A DNA stretch of 64,000 nt from Pseudomonas moraviensis (GCF_900105805.1 NZ_LT629788.1:5564501-5628500), one strand, 5' to 3'; positions 1 through 8,402 are shown, numbered from the stretch's first letter. Notes: generated by a model from the sequence alone, not told the origin. Numbers and translations are program-made.

Positions 1-64
1 GGCACGCGCCAATCGGGCGCACGCTGGCCTCGGCGCGAAATCGATAACGGATGGTGATCCTTCA

Positions 65-1009
65 ATGGACTTCAAAGACTATTACAAGATACTCGGCGTG
101 GAGCCGACAGCCGACGACAAGGCCATCAAAGCGGCCTATCGCAAGCTGGCGCGCAAATACCACCCCGATGTCAGCAAGGAAAAAGACGCCGAGGCCAAGT
201 TCAAGGACGCCTCGGAAGCCTATGAAGCGCTGAAAAGCGCCGACAAGCGCGCCGAATACGACGAACTGCGCCGTTATGGCCAGCACGGTCAGCCATTCCA
301 GGGCCCACCGGGCTGGCAGAGCCGTGGCGGCTTCGGTGGCGGTGGTGGCGACACCGGCGACTTCTCGGACTTCTTCAGTTCGATCTTCGGCAATCGCGGC
401 CCCGGTTTCGGTGGCGCCGAGAGCCGCCAATCACGCGGACGCCGAGGGCAAGACGTGGAAATGGAATTGCCGGTCTTCCTCGAAGAAACCCTGTCGAACG
501 AATCGAAGAAAGTCACCTTTCAGGTGCCGCAATACAACGCGCACGGCCAGCACGTGAGCAACACCAGCAAAAGCCTGAACGTGAAGATCCCGGCCGGCGT
601 GACCGACGGCGAGCGCATTCGCCTCAAGGGCCAGGGCGCACCGGGCATCGGTGGCGGAGCGAATGGCGATCTGTACCTGACCATTCGTTTTGCGCCCCAC
701 CCGAAATTCGATGTCGAAGGCGAAAACCTGATCATCACCTTGCCGCTGGCGCCGTGGGAGCTGGCATTGGGCACTGAAGTGGCCGTGCCGACCCTGACCG
801 GCAAGATCAACCTCAAGGTTCCGGCCGGCAGCCAGAATGGCCAGCGCATGCGTGCCAAGGGCCACGGCCTGCTGAACAAGGCCGGCGAGCGCGGTTATCT
901 GTTCGTGCAACTCAAGGCCGTGATGCCGAAAGCGTCCGACGATGAGGTCAAGGCGCTGTGGCAGGAACTGGCGAAGAAAGCCGCGTTCAACCCGCGAGAG
1001 AACTTCTGA
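65..1009 (+). CDS. cbpA: Curved-DNA-binding protein CbpA (DnaJ family co-chaperone)
   Basis: 314 residues, the usual CbpA length. The N-terminal ~70 residues form a J domain with the diagnostic HPD tripeptide (in KYHPDVS, about residue 33), which stimulates DnaK ATPase. A glycine/phenylalanine-rich linker follows (about residues 75-120), then the two beta-barrel substrate-binding domains of type II Hsp40s. There is no CXXCXGXG zinc centre, which separates it from DnaJ. CbpA is a nucleoid-associated co-chaperone made mainly in stationary phase. The ATG start gives the intact DYYKILGV opening. The stop lies 23 bp before cbpM, so the two are co-transcribed. Bases 1-64 hold no gene that can be supported. 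Confidence 0.93.
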   Translation: MDFKDYYKILGVEPTADDKAIKAAYRKLARKYHPDVSKEKDAEAKFKDASEAYEALKSADKRAEYDELRRYGQHGQPFQGPPGWQSRGGFGGGGGDTGDFSDFFSSIFGNRGPGFGGAESRQSRGRRGQDVEMELPVFLEETLSNESKKVTFQVPQYNAHGQHVSNTSKSLNVKIPAGVTDGERIRLKGQGAPGIGGGANGDLYLTIRFAPHPKFDVEGENLIITLPLAPWELALGTEVAVPTLTGKINLKVPAGSQNGQRMRAKGHGLLNKAGERGYLFVQLKAVMPKASDDEVKALWQELAKKAAFNPRENF

Positions 1010-1032
1010 ACCCGACGACGGAGTAGCCCATC

Positions 1033-1338
1033 ATGAGCAGCCCCCTGATCGTTCAACTGGACCTGGCAGAATTCTGTGAGGCGGCCGATTTGTCGGACGT
1101 CTACGTGATCGAAATCGTCGAGCACGGCATCCTCGAACCTCAGGGCGCGCAGCCCCGGGAATGGCGCTTCACCGATTACGAACTGGCGCTGGCCAAACGT
1201 GCGGCGAAGCTGCGGCGTGATCTTGAGCTGGAGTGGGAAGGCGTGGCGCTGGCCCTGGACCTGCTGGAGGAAGTGCAAGCGCTGCGCGCCGAGAACCGCA
1301 TGTTGCGGCAACGGTTGGGGCGCCTGGTGGTGGAATAG
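1033..1338 (+). CDS. cbpM: Chaperone modulator CbpM (MerR-HTH_2 family)
   Basis: 101 residues. CbpM is the dedicated small inhibitor of CbpA: it binds the J domain and limits both its co-chaperone and DNA-binding activities. The sequence has an N-terminal helix-turn-helix-like region containing EFCEAADLSD and VYVIEIVEHGIL, and a C-terminal leucine/arginine-rich helix (EEVQALRAENRMLRQRL) that looks like a short coiled coil, as in the family. Its position immediately after cbpA is the standard arrangement and the strongest support for the name. Confidence 0.88.
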   Translation: MSSPLIVQLDLAEFCEAADLSDVYVIEIVEHGILEPQGAQPREWRFTDYELALAKRAAKLRRDLELEWEGVALALDLLEEVQALRAENRMLRQRLGRLVVE

Positions 1339-1460
1339 AGGGGCTGACGGCTGTGTGCGGGTCATCAGCGGGTTAGTGTTTGCGCGTGTTTCCGTCCATG
1401 TTAAGCGTGAGCAGGGTCTGATACTTTTTCGCGCTCAGGTCGGCAATGGATGCCGACTGT

Positions 1461-1491
1461 CGTAGCGCCAGCCACGCGGGCCAGCGCTACG
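1461..1491 (+). other. Hairpin in the leader of the SET-domain gene
   Basis: CGTAGCGC at 1461-1468 is the exact reverse complement of GCGCTACG at 1484-1491, with a 15-base loop. It lies 25 bases before the SET-gene start codon and has no T tract, so it is more likely an mRNA leader structure than a terminator. The rest of 1339-1515 shows nothing else recognisable. Confidence 0.5.
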
Positions 1492-1515
1492 CAAACTTTG
1501 CAAGGAAGCCTGCTC

Positions 1516-2919
1516 ATGCCAGTCAAACCCAAACCGCCCAAAACGGCCACAGCCGATGTGAACACGCCTGTGCGCCCGCCTGTCGATGCAACTGCGCAGG
1601 GTCTTGAAACGCTGCGCATTACCCCCGATCCGGTCATTCACCAGACCCCGCGCGATACGCAAGGAACCGGCGACGGCACGCGGCAGATCGAGACCGCAGC
1701 CGCAACGCCGAACATCCAGGTTCACCCATCATCGTCCAGCGCTTCGATGGCCGCGACCGCTGAAGCCGTTTCTCTGCAGCATTATCTGATTCCCTCGACG
1801 GTTGCCTTGCCAGGCGCCGATGCTCAGGGGTTTCGTGTGTTCAAGGGGCGTCAATACGCCGACCTGCAGAATGGCGGTACCGTCCTGCTTGGCGTCGATG
1901 CCGAAACCGGTCTGTACCGGGCCACATTACCCAGCGAGGCGCGAGCCTCCGGTCCCACTCTCGCGTTCGACCCGCTGCACAATCACTGGTATCCGCTGCA
2001 GGATTTCACCGCGCCCGCGGACGGTTCCGTACTCCTGCCGCGGAAAAACCGCAGGGTAAGCCGGCAGAGTGACGATGAATTCGAGTCGGCGCTCGAAGAG
2101 CTGCCCAGTGATCACGAAGGCGCTGGCGAGACGTTTTATCTGGCCTCCGAATCGATGCCGATCCAGCCTTACACGGCGGAAGAACTGAACACGATGCGCA
2201 GTGAAACGCGTTATTCATTCCTGGCCAATCAATTGGGTACCTACAACCGCGCCAACAACGGAAAGTATCCGCTGCGGGACACCGCTGGCCGGCCGATCCG
2301 CATCAAAAAACTGCAAACGAAAGTGCGCTTCGAAAACGGCGATCTCTACACCTCCGAGCAGATCAAACCTTACATCAGGTTTGAAGGGTACGAGGATGTC
2401 GCGCGGCTGTATGAGGAGAAGCTGCAATGGCGCGTGTTTACCGAAGCCGATATGCAAGCCCCCGGTGAGCGGGCCTTGATCGGTCAGTCCATGGTGGTCG
2501 CCAACCGGCGCATTGCCAAAGGCGAGGCGCTGGGTGTCTACGGCGGGGCCATCACGCCAGCACGCTTCGTCCAGCCCCACGAGCAGACCTTCACCATGCT
2601 TGCCGGTGTACGTTTGAAGTATGGCGCCGGAGAGTTTATCCCTGATCCGCTCGCGATCCTGGGTGACACCATCATGTCCCGCATCAACTCCACCTTTGAA
2701 TATGACGCGACGGGCAAGCCTGTGCGTCAGGCAACGGAGGGGTACAACGTCGAGCTGGTGCCGTTCGATGTCGAGGCGCAGCAATGGATCGGCAAACAGT
2801 TGGTCACCAGGGATTTTATCCTCAACGCCGTATTTGCCACCCAGGACATCCCCGCGGGCACCGAGCTGCGTCTGGATTACAACTACAGCGAGCAACAGAT
2901 GTCGTGGGCGTTTCCCTGA
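1516..2919 (+). CDS. SET-domain protein, putative effector lysine methyltransferase
   Basis: 467 residues from the ATG preceded by AAGGA at 7-9 bases; an ATG 66 bases upstream is in frame but has no such site. Residues 1-75 are rich in Pro, Thr and Ala, low-complexity, and look disordered. Residues ~80-160 hold a compact module (FRVFKGRQYADL ... GLYRATLP ... HNHWYPL) that reminds me of modules in large Pseudomonas dermonecrotic-type toxins. The C-terminal ~150 residues carry SET features in order: VVANRRIAKGEALGVYGG from about 325 (SET N-motif), RINST at 389-393 in place of the usual NHSxxPN, and DIPAGTELRLDYNY ending at 457 (the GEELxxDY motif with the catalytic-type tyrosine). SET domains transfer methyl groups from SAM to lysine and are rare in bacteria outside effectors. 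There is no signal peptide. It is convergent with ureC. The fold is fairly secure; effector role and target are inference. Confidence 0.7.
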   Translation: MPVKPKPPKTATADVNTPVRPPVDATAQGLETLRITPDPVIHQTPRDTQGTGDGTRQIETAAATPNIQVHPSSSSASMAATAEAVSLQHYLIPSTVALPGADAQGFRVFKGRQYADLQNGGTVLLGVDAETGLYRATLPSEARASGPTLAFDPLHNHWYPLQDFTAPADGSVLLPRKNRRVSRQSDDEFESALEELPSDHEGAGETFYLASESMPIQPYTAEELNTMRSETRYSFLANQLGTYNRANNGKYPLRDTAGRPIRIKKLQTKVRFENGDLYTSEQIKPYIRFEGYEDVARLYEEKLQWRVFTEADMQAPGERALIGQSMVVANRRIAKGEALGVYGGAITPARFVQPHEQTFTMLAGVRLKYGAGEFIPDPLAILGDTIMSRINSTFEYDATGKPVRQATEGYNVELVPFDVEAQQWIGKQLVTRDFILNAVFATQDIPAGTELRLDYNYSEQQMSWAFP

Positions 2920-2934
2920 GCGTTTGCCGTGCAC

Positions 2935-2968
2935 GGCTGAATACGGATTTGCCCGTTCGTATTCAGCC
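2935..2968. terminator. Perfect 11-bp inverted repeat between convergent genes
   Basis: GGCTGAATACG (2935-2945) pairs exactly with CGTATTCAGCC (2958-2968) across a 12-base loop, between the stop of the SET gene and the stop of ureC. No T run follows on either strand, so it is a candidate bidirectional transcript-end structure rather than a textbook intrinsic terminator. Confidence 0.5.
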
Positions 2969-2979
2969 CCCGGCAGTTA

Positions 2980-4680
2980 TCAGAACAGAAAGTAACGCTG
3001 CGCCATCGGCAGTGTTTCCGCCGGCTCGCACCACAGTAATACGCCGTCTGCCTTGACCTGATAGGTCTGAGGATCGACATCGATGTCCGGCAGATAGTCG
3101 TTGTGGATCAGGTCGGTTTTCTGCACGTCGCGGCAGCCTTTGACCACCGCGATTTTCTTCTTCAGTCCCAAGGCTTGCGGCAGTCCGGCCTCCTGCGCCG
3201 CCTGACTGATAAAGGTCAGGCTGGTGGCGTGCAGCGAGCCACCGTAGCTGGCGAACATCGGCCGGTAGTGCACCGGTTGCGGCGTCGGAATCGAGGCGTT
3301 GGCATCGCCCATCAGACTGGCGGCAATCGCACCGCCCTTGAGGATGAGTGTCGGCTTCACGCCAAAGAATGCCGGGCGCCACAGCACCAGGTCTGCCCAT
3401 TTGCCAACTTCGATCGAACCGACTTCATGGCTGATGCCGTGGGTGATCGCCGGATTGATCGTGTATTTGGCGATGTAGCGTTTGGCGCGGAAATTGTCGT
3501 TGCCTTCGCCATCCTGCGGCAGCGGGCCGCGCTGTTTTTTCATCTTGTCGGCCGTTTGCCAGGTTCGCGTGATGACTTCGCCGACGCGGCCCATGGCCTG
3601 ACTGTCGGAGCTGATCATCGAAAACGCACCGAGGTCGTGGAGGATGTCTTCGGCGGCAATCGTCTCTCGGCGGATACGGCTCTCGGCGAAGGCGACGTCT
3701 TCGGCGATGCTTGGATCGAGGTGGTGGCAGACCATCAGCATGTCGAGGTGTTCGTCGATGGTGTTGCGGGTGAATGGCCGGGTCGGGTTGGTCGAGCTCG
3801 GCAGCACGTTGGGGAAACCGCAGGCCTTGATGATGTCCGGCGCGTGGCCGCCACCGGCACCTTCGGTGTGATAGGTGTGGATGGTGCGGCCCTTGAACGC
3901 ACCGAGGGTGGTTTCGACGAAACCGGATTCGTTGAGGGTGTCGGTGTGGATCGCCACCTGCACATCGTACTGATCGGCGACGTTGAGGCAGTTGTCGATG
4001 CTCGCCGGGGTGGTGCCCCAGTCCTCGTGCAGCTTGAGGCCGATGGCGCCGGCCCTGACCTGTTCGATCAACGGCTCCGGCAGGCTGGCGTTGCCCTTGC
4101 CGGTCAGACCGATGTTCATCGGGAAGGCATCGGCGGCCTGGAGCATGCGCGCCAGATGCCACGGACCGGAGGTGCACGTGGTGGCGTTGGTGCCGGTGGC
4201 AGGTCCCGTGCCGCCGCCGATCATGGTGGTGACGCCGCTCATCAGCGCTTCTTCGATCTGCTGCGGGCAGATGAAGTGGATATGCGTGTCGATGCCGCCA
4301 GCGGTGAGGATCATGCCTTCGCCGGCAATCACTTCGGTGCCGGCGCCGATGGCGATGGTCACGTCGGGCTGCACGTCGGGGTTGCCGGCCTTGCCGATCG
4401 CGGCAATGCGCCCTTCCTTGAGGCCGACATCGGCCTTGACGATGCCCCAGTGGTCGATGATCAGCGCATTGGTGATCAGTGTGTCGACCACTTCGGCGGC
4501 GAGCAACTGGCTCTGGCCCTGGCCGTCGCGGATGACTTTGCCACCACCGAATTTCACTTCCTCGCCGTAGGTGGTGAAGTCCTTCTCGACTTCGATCCAC
4601 AGCTCGGTATCGGCCAGGCGCACCTTGTCGCCGACGGTGGGGCCGAACATGTCGGCGTAGGCGCTTCTAGAAATCTTCAT
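2980..4680 (-). CDS. ureC: Urease subunit alpha
   Basis: 566 residues. Catalytic subunit of urease (urea + water to ammonia and carbamate), with a dinuclear nickel centre in the cytoplasm. The start at MKISRSAYADMFGPTVGD is the family start; a longer reading frame 14 codons upstream is not needed. Visible active-site elements are THIHFICP (nickel histidines), GLKLHEDWG (the lysine that becomes carbamylated), HTDTLNESG, HTYHTEGAGGGHAPD, and the mobile flap with MVCHHLDPSIAEDVAF. It is the last gene of ureD-A-GNAT-GNAT-B-C and is separated from ureB by a 159-bp gap holding a REP pair. Nickel-insertion genes ureE, F and G are not in this window. Confidence 0.98.
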   Translation of the reverse strand: MKISRSAYADMFGPTVGDKVRLADTELWIEVEKDFTTYGEEVKFGGGKVIRDGQGQSQLLAAEVVDTLITNALIIDHWGIVKADVGLKEGRIAAIGKAGNPDVQPDVTIAIGAGTEVIAGEGMILTAGGIDTHIHFICPQQIEEALMSGVTTMIGGGTGPATGTNATTCTSGPWHLARMLQAADAFPMNIGLTGKGNASLPEPLIEQVRAGAIGLKLHEDWGTTPASIDNCLNVADQYDVQVAIHTDTLNESGFVETTLGAFKGRTIHTYHTEGAGGGHAPDIIKACGFPNVLPSSTNPTRPFTRNTIDEHLDMLMVCHHLDPSIAEDVAFAESRIRRETIAAEDILHDLGAFSMISSDSQAMGRVGEVITRTWQTADKMKKQRGPLPQDGEGNDNFRAKRYIAKYTINPAITHGISHEVGSIEVGKWADLVLWRPAFFGVKPTLILKGGAIAASLMGDANASIPTPQPVHYRPMFASYGGSLHATSLTFISQAAQEAGLPQALGLKKKIAVVKGCRDVQKTDLIHNDYLPDIDVDPQTYQVKADGVLLWCEPAETLPMAQRYFLF

Positions 4681-4730
4681 GTGCTTGCCTTGGGATTCAA
4701 TTGGGTCTGAAATCGCTCGCATTACTCGCT

Positions 4731-4824
4731 ATCGCAGCCTCGCTGCGCTCGTCAGCTCCTACAGTCAGTGATCGGTTCGAGACCGAGTGACATTTGTAGG
4801 AGCTGCCGAAGGCTGCGATCTTTT
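4731..4824. repeat. REP inverted pair, GTAGGAGCTGCCGAAGGCTGCGATC type
   Basis: Two copies face each other: one at 4731-4764 (ATCGCAGCC ... GTCAGCTCCTACAG) and its inverted partner at 4795-4824 (TGTAGGAGCTGCCGAAGGCT). This is a REPIN-like doublet in the gap between ureC and ureB. The same family recurs at 6581-6675. Confidence 0.85.
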
Positions 4825-4839
4825 CGGGGCACGCCTAAA

Positions 4840-5148
4840 TCAGTCGAGATCACCCATGATGCGTCCGGCAAATCCGAACACCCGGCGCTTTCCGGCGTAA
4901 TCGACCAGTTCGACCTCACGGCTCTGCCCCGGCTCGAAGCGCACGGCGGTGCCGGCGGGAATGTTCAGGCGCATGCCGCGACTGGCTGCGCGATCAAAGG
5001 TCAGCGCGTCGTTGGTTTCAAAAAAGTGATAGTGCGAGCCGACCTGGATCGGCCGGTCGCCGCTGTTGGCGACTTTCAGGCTGACGGTGCGACGGCCGAC
5101 GTTGAGTTCGATGTCGCCGGGCTGGATCTGGTATTGGCCAGGAATCAT
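4840..5148 (-). CDS. ureB: Urease subunit beta
   Basis: 102 residues, the normal size of a free-standing beta subunit. The conserved opening MIPGQYQ is followed by GDIELNVGR, the signature PIQVGSHYHFFETN, and RLNIPAGTAVRFEPGQ. UreB is a structural partner of UreA and UreC in the urease trimer of heterotrimers. Its start overlaps the stop of the upstream acetyltransferase gene by four bases, so translation is probably coupled. Confidence 0.97.
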   Translation of the reverse strand: MIPGQYQIQPGDIELNVGRRTVSLKVANSGDRPIQVGSHYHFFETNDALTFDRAASRGMRLNIPAGTAVRFEPGQSREVELVDYAGKRRVFGFAGRIMGDLD

Positions 5149-5681
5149 CGCTGGGCTCCTTGCAGGACTTTGTAATAGAGCGCGGTCGGGCGATAGGTGC
5201 CGTTCGGGTCGCAGGCGTAATCAGGGATTTCGCCGGCGCGAACGTAGCCCAGCGCCTTGTAGAAATCTTCAGCCGGCGAGCCGGCCTCGGTGTCGAGATA
5301 GAGCATGCCGCGCTTGTGCTTGGGCGCTTCGAGTTCCAGCGCCTGCATCAGTTGCTGACCGAGACCGCGGCGGCGGGCGTGTTCGCGCACCAGCAGTTTC
5401 TGCACTTCGGCGCGGTTCAGACCGTTGGCTTTCTGGCACAGGCCCAATTGCACACTGGCCAGCACCTGCTCGTCCTTGACCACCACCCACAGCAGCGTGC
5501 TGCCCTTGTTGACGTTGTCCTGCACCTCGTCGAAATAGGCGCGCGCCTGCGCGGCATCGAGGTCGGCCATGAAGCCGACGCTGGCGCCGTAACCGACGGC
5601 GTCGAGCAGCAGATCGATCAGGCCCTGGCGATAGTGGGCAAAACTCTCAGCGTTGACGCGGCGCAACTGGGCGGCGTTCAT
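5145..5681 (-). CDS. GNAT-family N-acetyltransferase inside the urease operon
   Basis: 178 residues from the ATG (MNAAQLRR) that has AAGGAG eight bases upstream; two other candidate starts at 5687 and 5690 lie too close to that site. The GNAT acetyl-CoA loop is visible as REHARRRGLGQQLM (R/QxxGxG/A type) at about residues 93-106, and a typical C-terminal strand-helix with FYKALGYVRAGEIPDYA. Substrate is unknown. It sits between another acetyltransferase gene and ureB, with overlaps or near-overlaps on both sides, so it is part of the urease transcript. Confidence 0.85.
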   Translation of the reverse strand: MNAAQLRRVNAESFAHYRQGLIDLLLDAVGYGASVGFMADLDAAQARAYFDEVQDNVNKGSTLLWVVVKDEQVLASVQLGLCQKANGLNRAEVQKLLVREHARRRGLGQQLMQALELEAPKHKRGMLYLDTEAGSPAEDFYKALGYVRAGEIPDYACDPNGTYRPTALYYKVLQGAQR

Positions 5682-5686
5682 CGACA

Positions 5687-6220
5687 TCACTCCTTGTGAA
5701 CATTCGGCGGCGGTGCGCCGGGGTTGAGGGTCAACTGCATGAAGGTCAGGTCGAGCCAGCGGCCGAACTTGGTGCCGACTTGCGGCATCTGCCCGGTGAT
5801 GGTGAAACCGGCGCGTTCGTGCAGGCGGATCGAGGCGGCGTTGCCGCTTTCGATGGCGGCAACCATGACGTGTTTGTCGCAGGTGCGGGCGCGTTCGATC
5901 AACGTGTTCATCAGTTGCGGGCCGAGGCCGTTGCCGCGCTGATCGCTGCGCACGTACACCGAATGCTCGACGGTGTGACGGAAACCGTCGAACGGCCGCC
6001 AGTCGCCGAACGAGGCGTAACCCAGCACTGCGTTCTCGCTGTCGACGATCACCAGAATCGGGTACGCCTGCAGCTGACGGGCGTCGAACCAGGCCTCGCG
6101 GTTGCCGAGGTCGACAGCTTGTTCGTTCCAGATCGCCGTGGTGTTGAGCACGGCGTCGTTATAGATGTCGCGGATCGCCGGCAGGTCTGCCCGGGTTGCA
6201 TCGCGAATCGCATAAGTCAT
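5687..6220 (-). CDS. Phosphinothricin/methionine sulfoximine-type N-acetyltransferase
   Basis: 177 residues, GNAT fold. The opening IRDATRADLPAIRDIYNDAV, the internal WRPFDGFRHTVEHSVYV, and SDQRGNGLGPQLM are the marks of the bar/pat group, whose members acetylate L-methionine sulfoximine, methionine sulfone or phosphinothricin. The homologous position in P. aeruginosa (between ureA and ureB) also carries a gene of this group. It lies 9 bp after ureA and 5 bp before the second acetyltransferase. Detoxification of glutamine-synthetase inhibitors would fit a nitrogen-assimilation operon, but this is inference. Confidence 0.87.
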   Translation of the reverse strand: MTYAIRDATRADLPAIRDIYNDAVLNTTAIWNEQAVDLGNREAWFDARQLQAYPILVIVDSENAVLGYASFGDWRPFDGFRHTVEHSVYVRSDQRGNGLGPQLMNTLIERARTCDKHVMVAAIESGNAASIRLHERAGFTITGQMPQVGTKFGRWLDLTFMQLTLNPGAPPPNVHKE

Positions 6221-6229
6221 GGCGCGGCC

Positions 6230-6532
6230 TCAGACGATCGGCTGGTGAACGGTGACCAGTTTGGTGCCGTCGGGGAACGTCGCCTCGACCTGGATTTCCG
6301 GGATCATTTCCGCGATGCCTTCCATCACTTGTTCGCGGCTGAGCAGGGTGGTGCCGTAGTGCATCAGCTCGGCCACGGTCTGGCCGTCGCGGGCACCCTC
6401 CAGCAGCGCGGCGGAGATGTAGGCCATGGCTTCCGGGTAATTGAGTTTCACGCCACGGGCCAGCCGCCGCTCGGCGACGAGGCCGGCGGTGAAGATCAGC
6501 AGCTTGTCTTTTTCGCGTGGGGTCAGGTCCAT
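6230..6532 (-). CDS. ureA: Urease subunit gamma
   Basis: 100 residues, full length. The start MDLTPREKDKLLIF and the motifs VAERRLARGVKLNYPEA, EGARDGQTVAELM and FPDGTKLVTVHQPI are those of UreA. It is the structural gamma subunit packing against UreC. It is separated from the upstream ureD by 154 bp that contain a REP pair. Confidence 0.97.
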   Translation of the reverse strand: MDLTPREKDKLLIFTAGLVAERRLARGVKLNYPEAMAYISAALLEGARDGQTVAELMHYGTTLLSREQVMEGIAEMIPEIQVEATFPDGTKLVTVHQPIV

Positions 6533-6580
6533 TGTTGGAATCCAATATCGGCAGTTGAGAATGATCAGGTCGATCGCGAT

Positions 6581-6675
6581 CTGTAGGAGCTGCCGAAGGC
6601 TGCGATCTTTTGATCTTGCTGTTAAAGATCAAGATCAAAAGATCGCAGCCTCGTTTCACTCGTCAGCTCCTACAG
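6581..6675. repeat. REP inverted pair, GTAGGAGCTGCCGAAGGCTGCGATC type
   Basis: CTGTAGGAGCTGCCGAAGG at the left end is mirrored by CAGCTCCTACAG at the right end, and the interior GATCTTTTGATCTTG also pairs with CAAGATCAAAAGATC. The whole 95-bp element can fold into one long hairpin. It sits between ureD and ureA and belongs to the same family as 4731-4824. Confidence 0.88.
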
Positions 6676-6686
6676 GGCAATGCATT

Positions 6687-7526
6687 TCAGGTGTTCCAGA
6701 TTCGGGGGGGCATAGCCTCGCGCCCCAGCAGCACAGGCCTTAGCAGTCGCCACAAATCAATCAGCCAGGCGCGGGCTAGCAACGCCTCACTGGCCAGACA
6801 ACGAGCCACCAGCAGTCCCGGCAATTGCGTCAGATCCCCGCGCACCTCATGCCCCAGCGAGCGGCAACGCTCCAGCAGCTCGGCGTCTATCTCACCGGTC
6901 ACCAGCATCGTCGCGAACACCGGTTGCCCATCCAGCCCGATTGGCGAGTCGAGCAAACCATCGTTGCCGACAATGCGCTGTCGTTCGTGCCAGAGCAACC
7001 GCCCGTCACGGCGTATATCCAGGTGCGCCTGAAAATGCCCGAGGTCGAAACGCTCGCCGCTGGCCGGACGACCCAGCGCCACCACGTCCCAGTAGAACAG
7101 TCGCGCATCGCCTTCGAGTTCGATCGTCGTGCTCAACTCGGCCTGCGCGGCGCTGTAGACGATGGTTTCCTGCGGCAGCCATTCCAGGGTCGCACCGGCA
7201 GCAACTTGCAAGTCGAGCTGCTGATACGCAGGCCCACCCGCGCGATACCATTTGGCGGCGCCGGGGCTGGTGATCTGTGCCCAGGCGTCGGGTTCGACGC
7301 GGGCGCTGATATCCAGCCGATCGCCGCCAGCGATCCCGCCCGGCGGATGGACGATGATGTGCTGGCAGACTTCGGGGCCTTCCGCGTACAGATGCTTTTG
7401 CACCCGCAGCGGGCCGAGGTGGCGGCGCATGACCGGGCGCGTGCAGTCGCCGAAACGCGCGTAGGCCAGTTCCAGCTCGGCGTGCCAGCTGGGGGTAAAC
7501 AGGGCAGGTGCAACAATTGAATTCAT
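6687..7526 (-). CDS. ureD: Urease accessory protein UreD
   Basis: 279 residues. UreD (UreH) is the scaffold that binds apo-urease and recruits UreF and UreG for nickel delivery. Recognisable segments are the N-terminal WHAELELAYARFGDCTRP, HHPPGG-like VHPPGGIAGGDRL, ITSPGAAKWYR, and WLPQETIVY near the middle. It is the first gene of the urease transcript, 44 bp downstream of urtE, so it may be read both from its own promoter and from the transporter operon. Confidence 0.94.
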   Translation of the reverse strand: MNSIVAPALFTPSWHAELELAYARFGDCTRPVMRRHLGPLRVQKHLYAEGPEVCQHIIVHPPGGIAGGDRLDISARVEPDAWAQITSPGAAKWYRAGGPAYQQLDLQVAAGATLEWLPQETIVYSAAQAELSTTIELEGDARLFYWDVVALGRPASGERFDLGHFQAHLDIRRDGRLLWHERQRIVGNDGLLDSPIGLDGQPVFATMLVTGEIDAELLERCRSLGHEVRGDLTQLPGLLVARCLASEALLARAWLIDLWRLLRPVLLGREAMPPRIWNT

Positions 7527-7570
7527 GGTGTTGTGATTATCGTTAGGAAGCTACAGATTAGACCGCCGCA

Positions 7571-8269
7571 TTAGATTGTGACCAGCCCGCGTACACCCTC
7601 GGCCTCCATATTCTCACCGCGACCCTGCTGAACGATCTCGCCCCGGGACATCACCAGGTATTGATCGGCCAGTTCTGCGGCAAAGTCGTAGAACTGCTCG
7701 ACCAGCAGAATCGCCATGTCACCGCGCGCCGCGAGCTGTTTGATCACCGCGCCGATTTCCTTGATCACCGACGGCTGTATGCCTTCCGTGGGCTCATCGA
7801 GAATCAGCAGTCGCGGACGGCTGGCCAGCGCTCGGCCGATCGCCAGTTGTTGTTGCTGACCGCCGGACAGATCGCCGCCACGCCGCTGCTTCATTTGTAG
7901 CAGCACCGGGAACAGTTCGTAGATGAAACCTGGGACTTCTTTGGCCTCGCTGCCGGGAAAGCGCGACAGACCCATCAACAGATTCTCTTCTACCGTCAGC
8001 CGTCCGAAGATCTCACGGCCCTGCGGTACGTAGGCGATACCGGCATGCACGCGCTGATGCGGCTTGAACGTGGTGATCGATTTGCCTTCCCAGTTCACCG
8101 CGCCTTCCTTGGCCGGCAGCAGGCCCATCAGGCATTTGAGCAGGGTGGTCTTGCCGACGCCGTTACGCCCGAGCAGGCAGGTGACTTCGCCGACTTTCAC
8201 GTCAAAGCTCAGCCCGCGCAGGATGTGGCTACCGCCGTAATACTGATGCAGCTTGTCGACTTGCAGCAT
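7571..8269 (-). CDS. urtE: Urea ABC transporter ATP-binding protein UrtE
   Basis: 232 residues, a single ABC domain of the LivF type. Walker A is GRNGVGKTTLLK, the signature is LSGGQQQQLAIG, and Walker B is RLLILDEPTEGIQP. It pairs with UrtD to energise high-affinity urea uptake through UrtB-UrtC. It is the last transporter gene, separated from urtD by 133 bp of REP sequence. Identity is supported by its place in a complete urtABCDE set next to urease. Confidence 0.96.
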   Translation of the reverse strand: MLQVDKLHQYYGGSHILRGLSFDVKVGEVTCLLGRNGVGKTTLLKCLMGLLPAKEGAVNWEGKSITTFKPHQRVHAGIAYVPQGREIFGRLTVEENLLMGLSRFPGSEAKEVPGFIYELFPVLLQMKQRRGGDLSGGQQQQLAIGRALASRPRLLILDEPTEGIQPSVIKEIGAVIKQLAARGDMAILLVEQFYDFAAELADQYLVMSRGEIVQQGRGENMEAEGVRGLVTI

Positions 8270-8293
8270 GTCCAGAATCTCCTTGAGTCCCCT

Positions 8294-8383
8294 TGTAGGA
8301 GTGAGCCTGCTCGCGATAGCGGAGTGTCAGTCAACGTCTATGTATCTGATACACCGCTATCGCGAGCAGGCTCACTCCTACAG
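8294..8383. repeat. REP inverted pair, GTAGGAGTGAGCCTGCTCGCG type
   Basis: TGTAGGAGTGAGCCTGCTCG begins the element and its exact reverse complement ends it, about 40 bases apart, in the gap between urtD and urtE. The same family occurs at 46680-46768 and 58860-58933, with a diverged version at 24191-24281. Confidence 0.92.
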
Positions 8384-8402
8384 TTTGGAAAGCGTTTGCA
8401 GT

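Noticed and set aside
1339..1515. HrpL (type III) promoter box before the SET gene
   Set aside because: No GGAACC followed at proper distance by CCAC was seen in this interval, so secretion by a Hrp-type system is not supported by the promoter.
3103..4710. A long plus-strand open frame (over 500 codons) opposite ureC
   Set aside because: Mirror of a GC-rich conserved gene; composition and motifs fit only ureC. Similar long mirror frames oppose the retS, purH, ctpL, oprC and GT-toxin genes.
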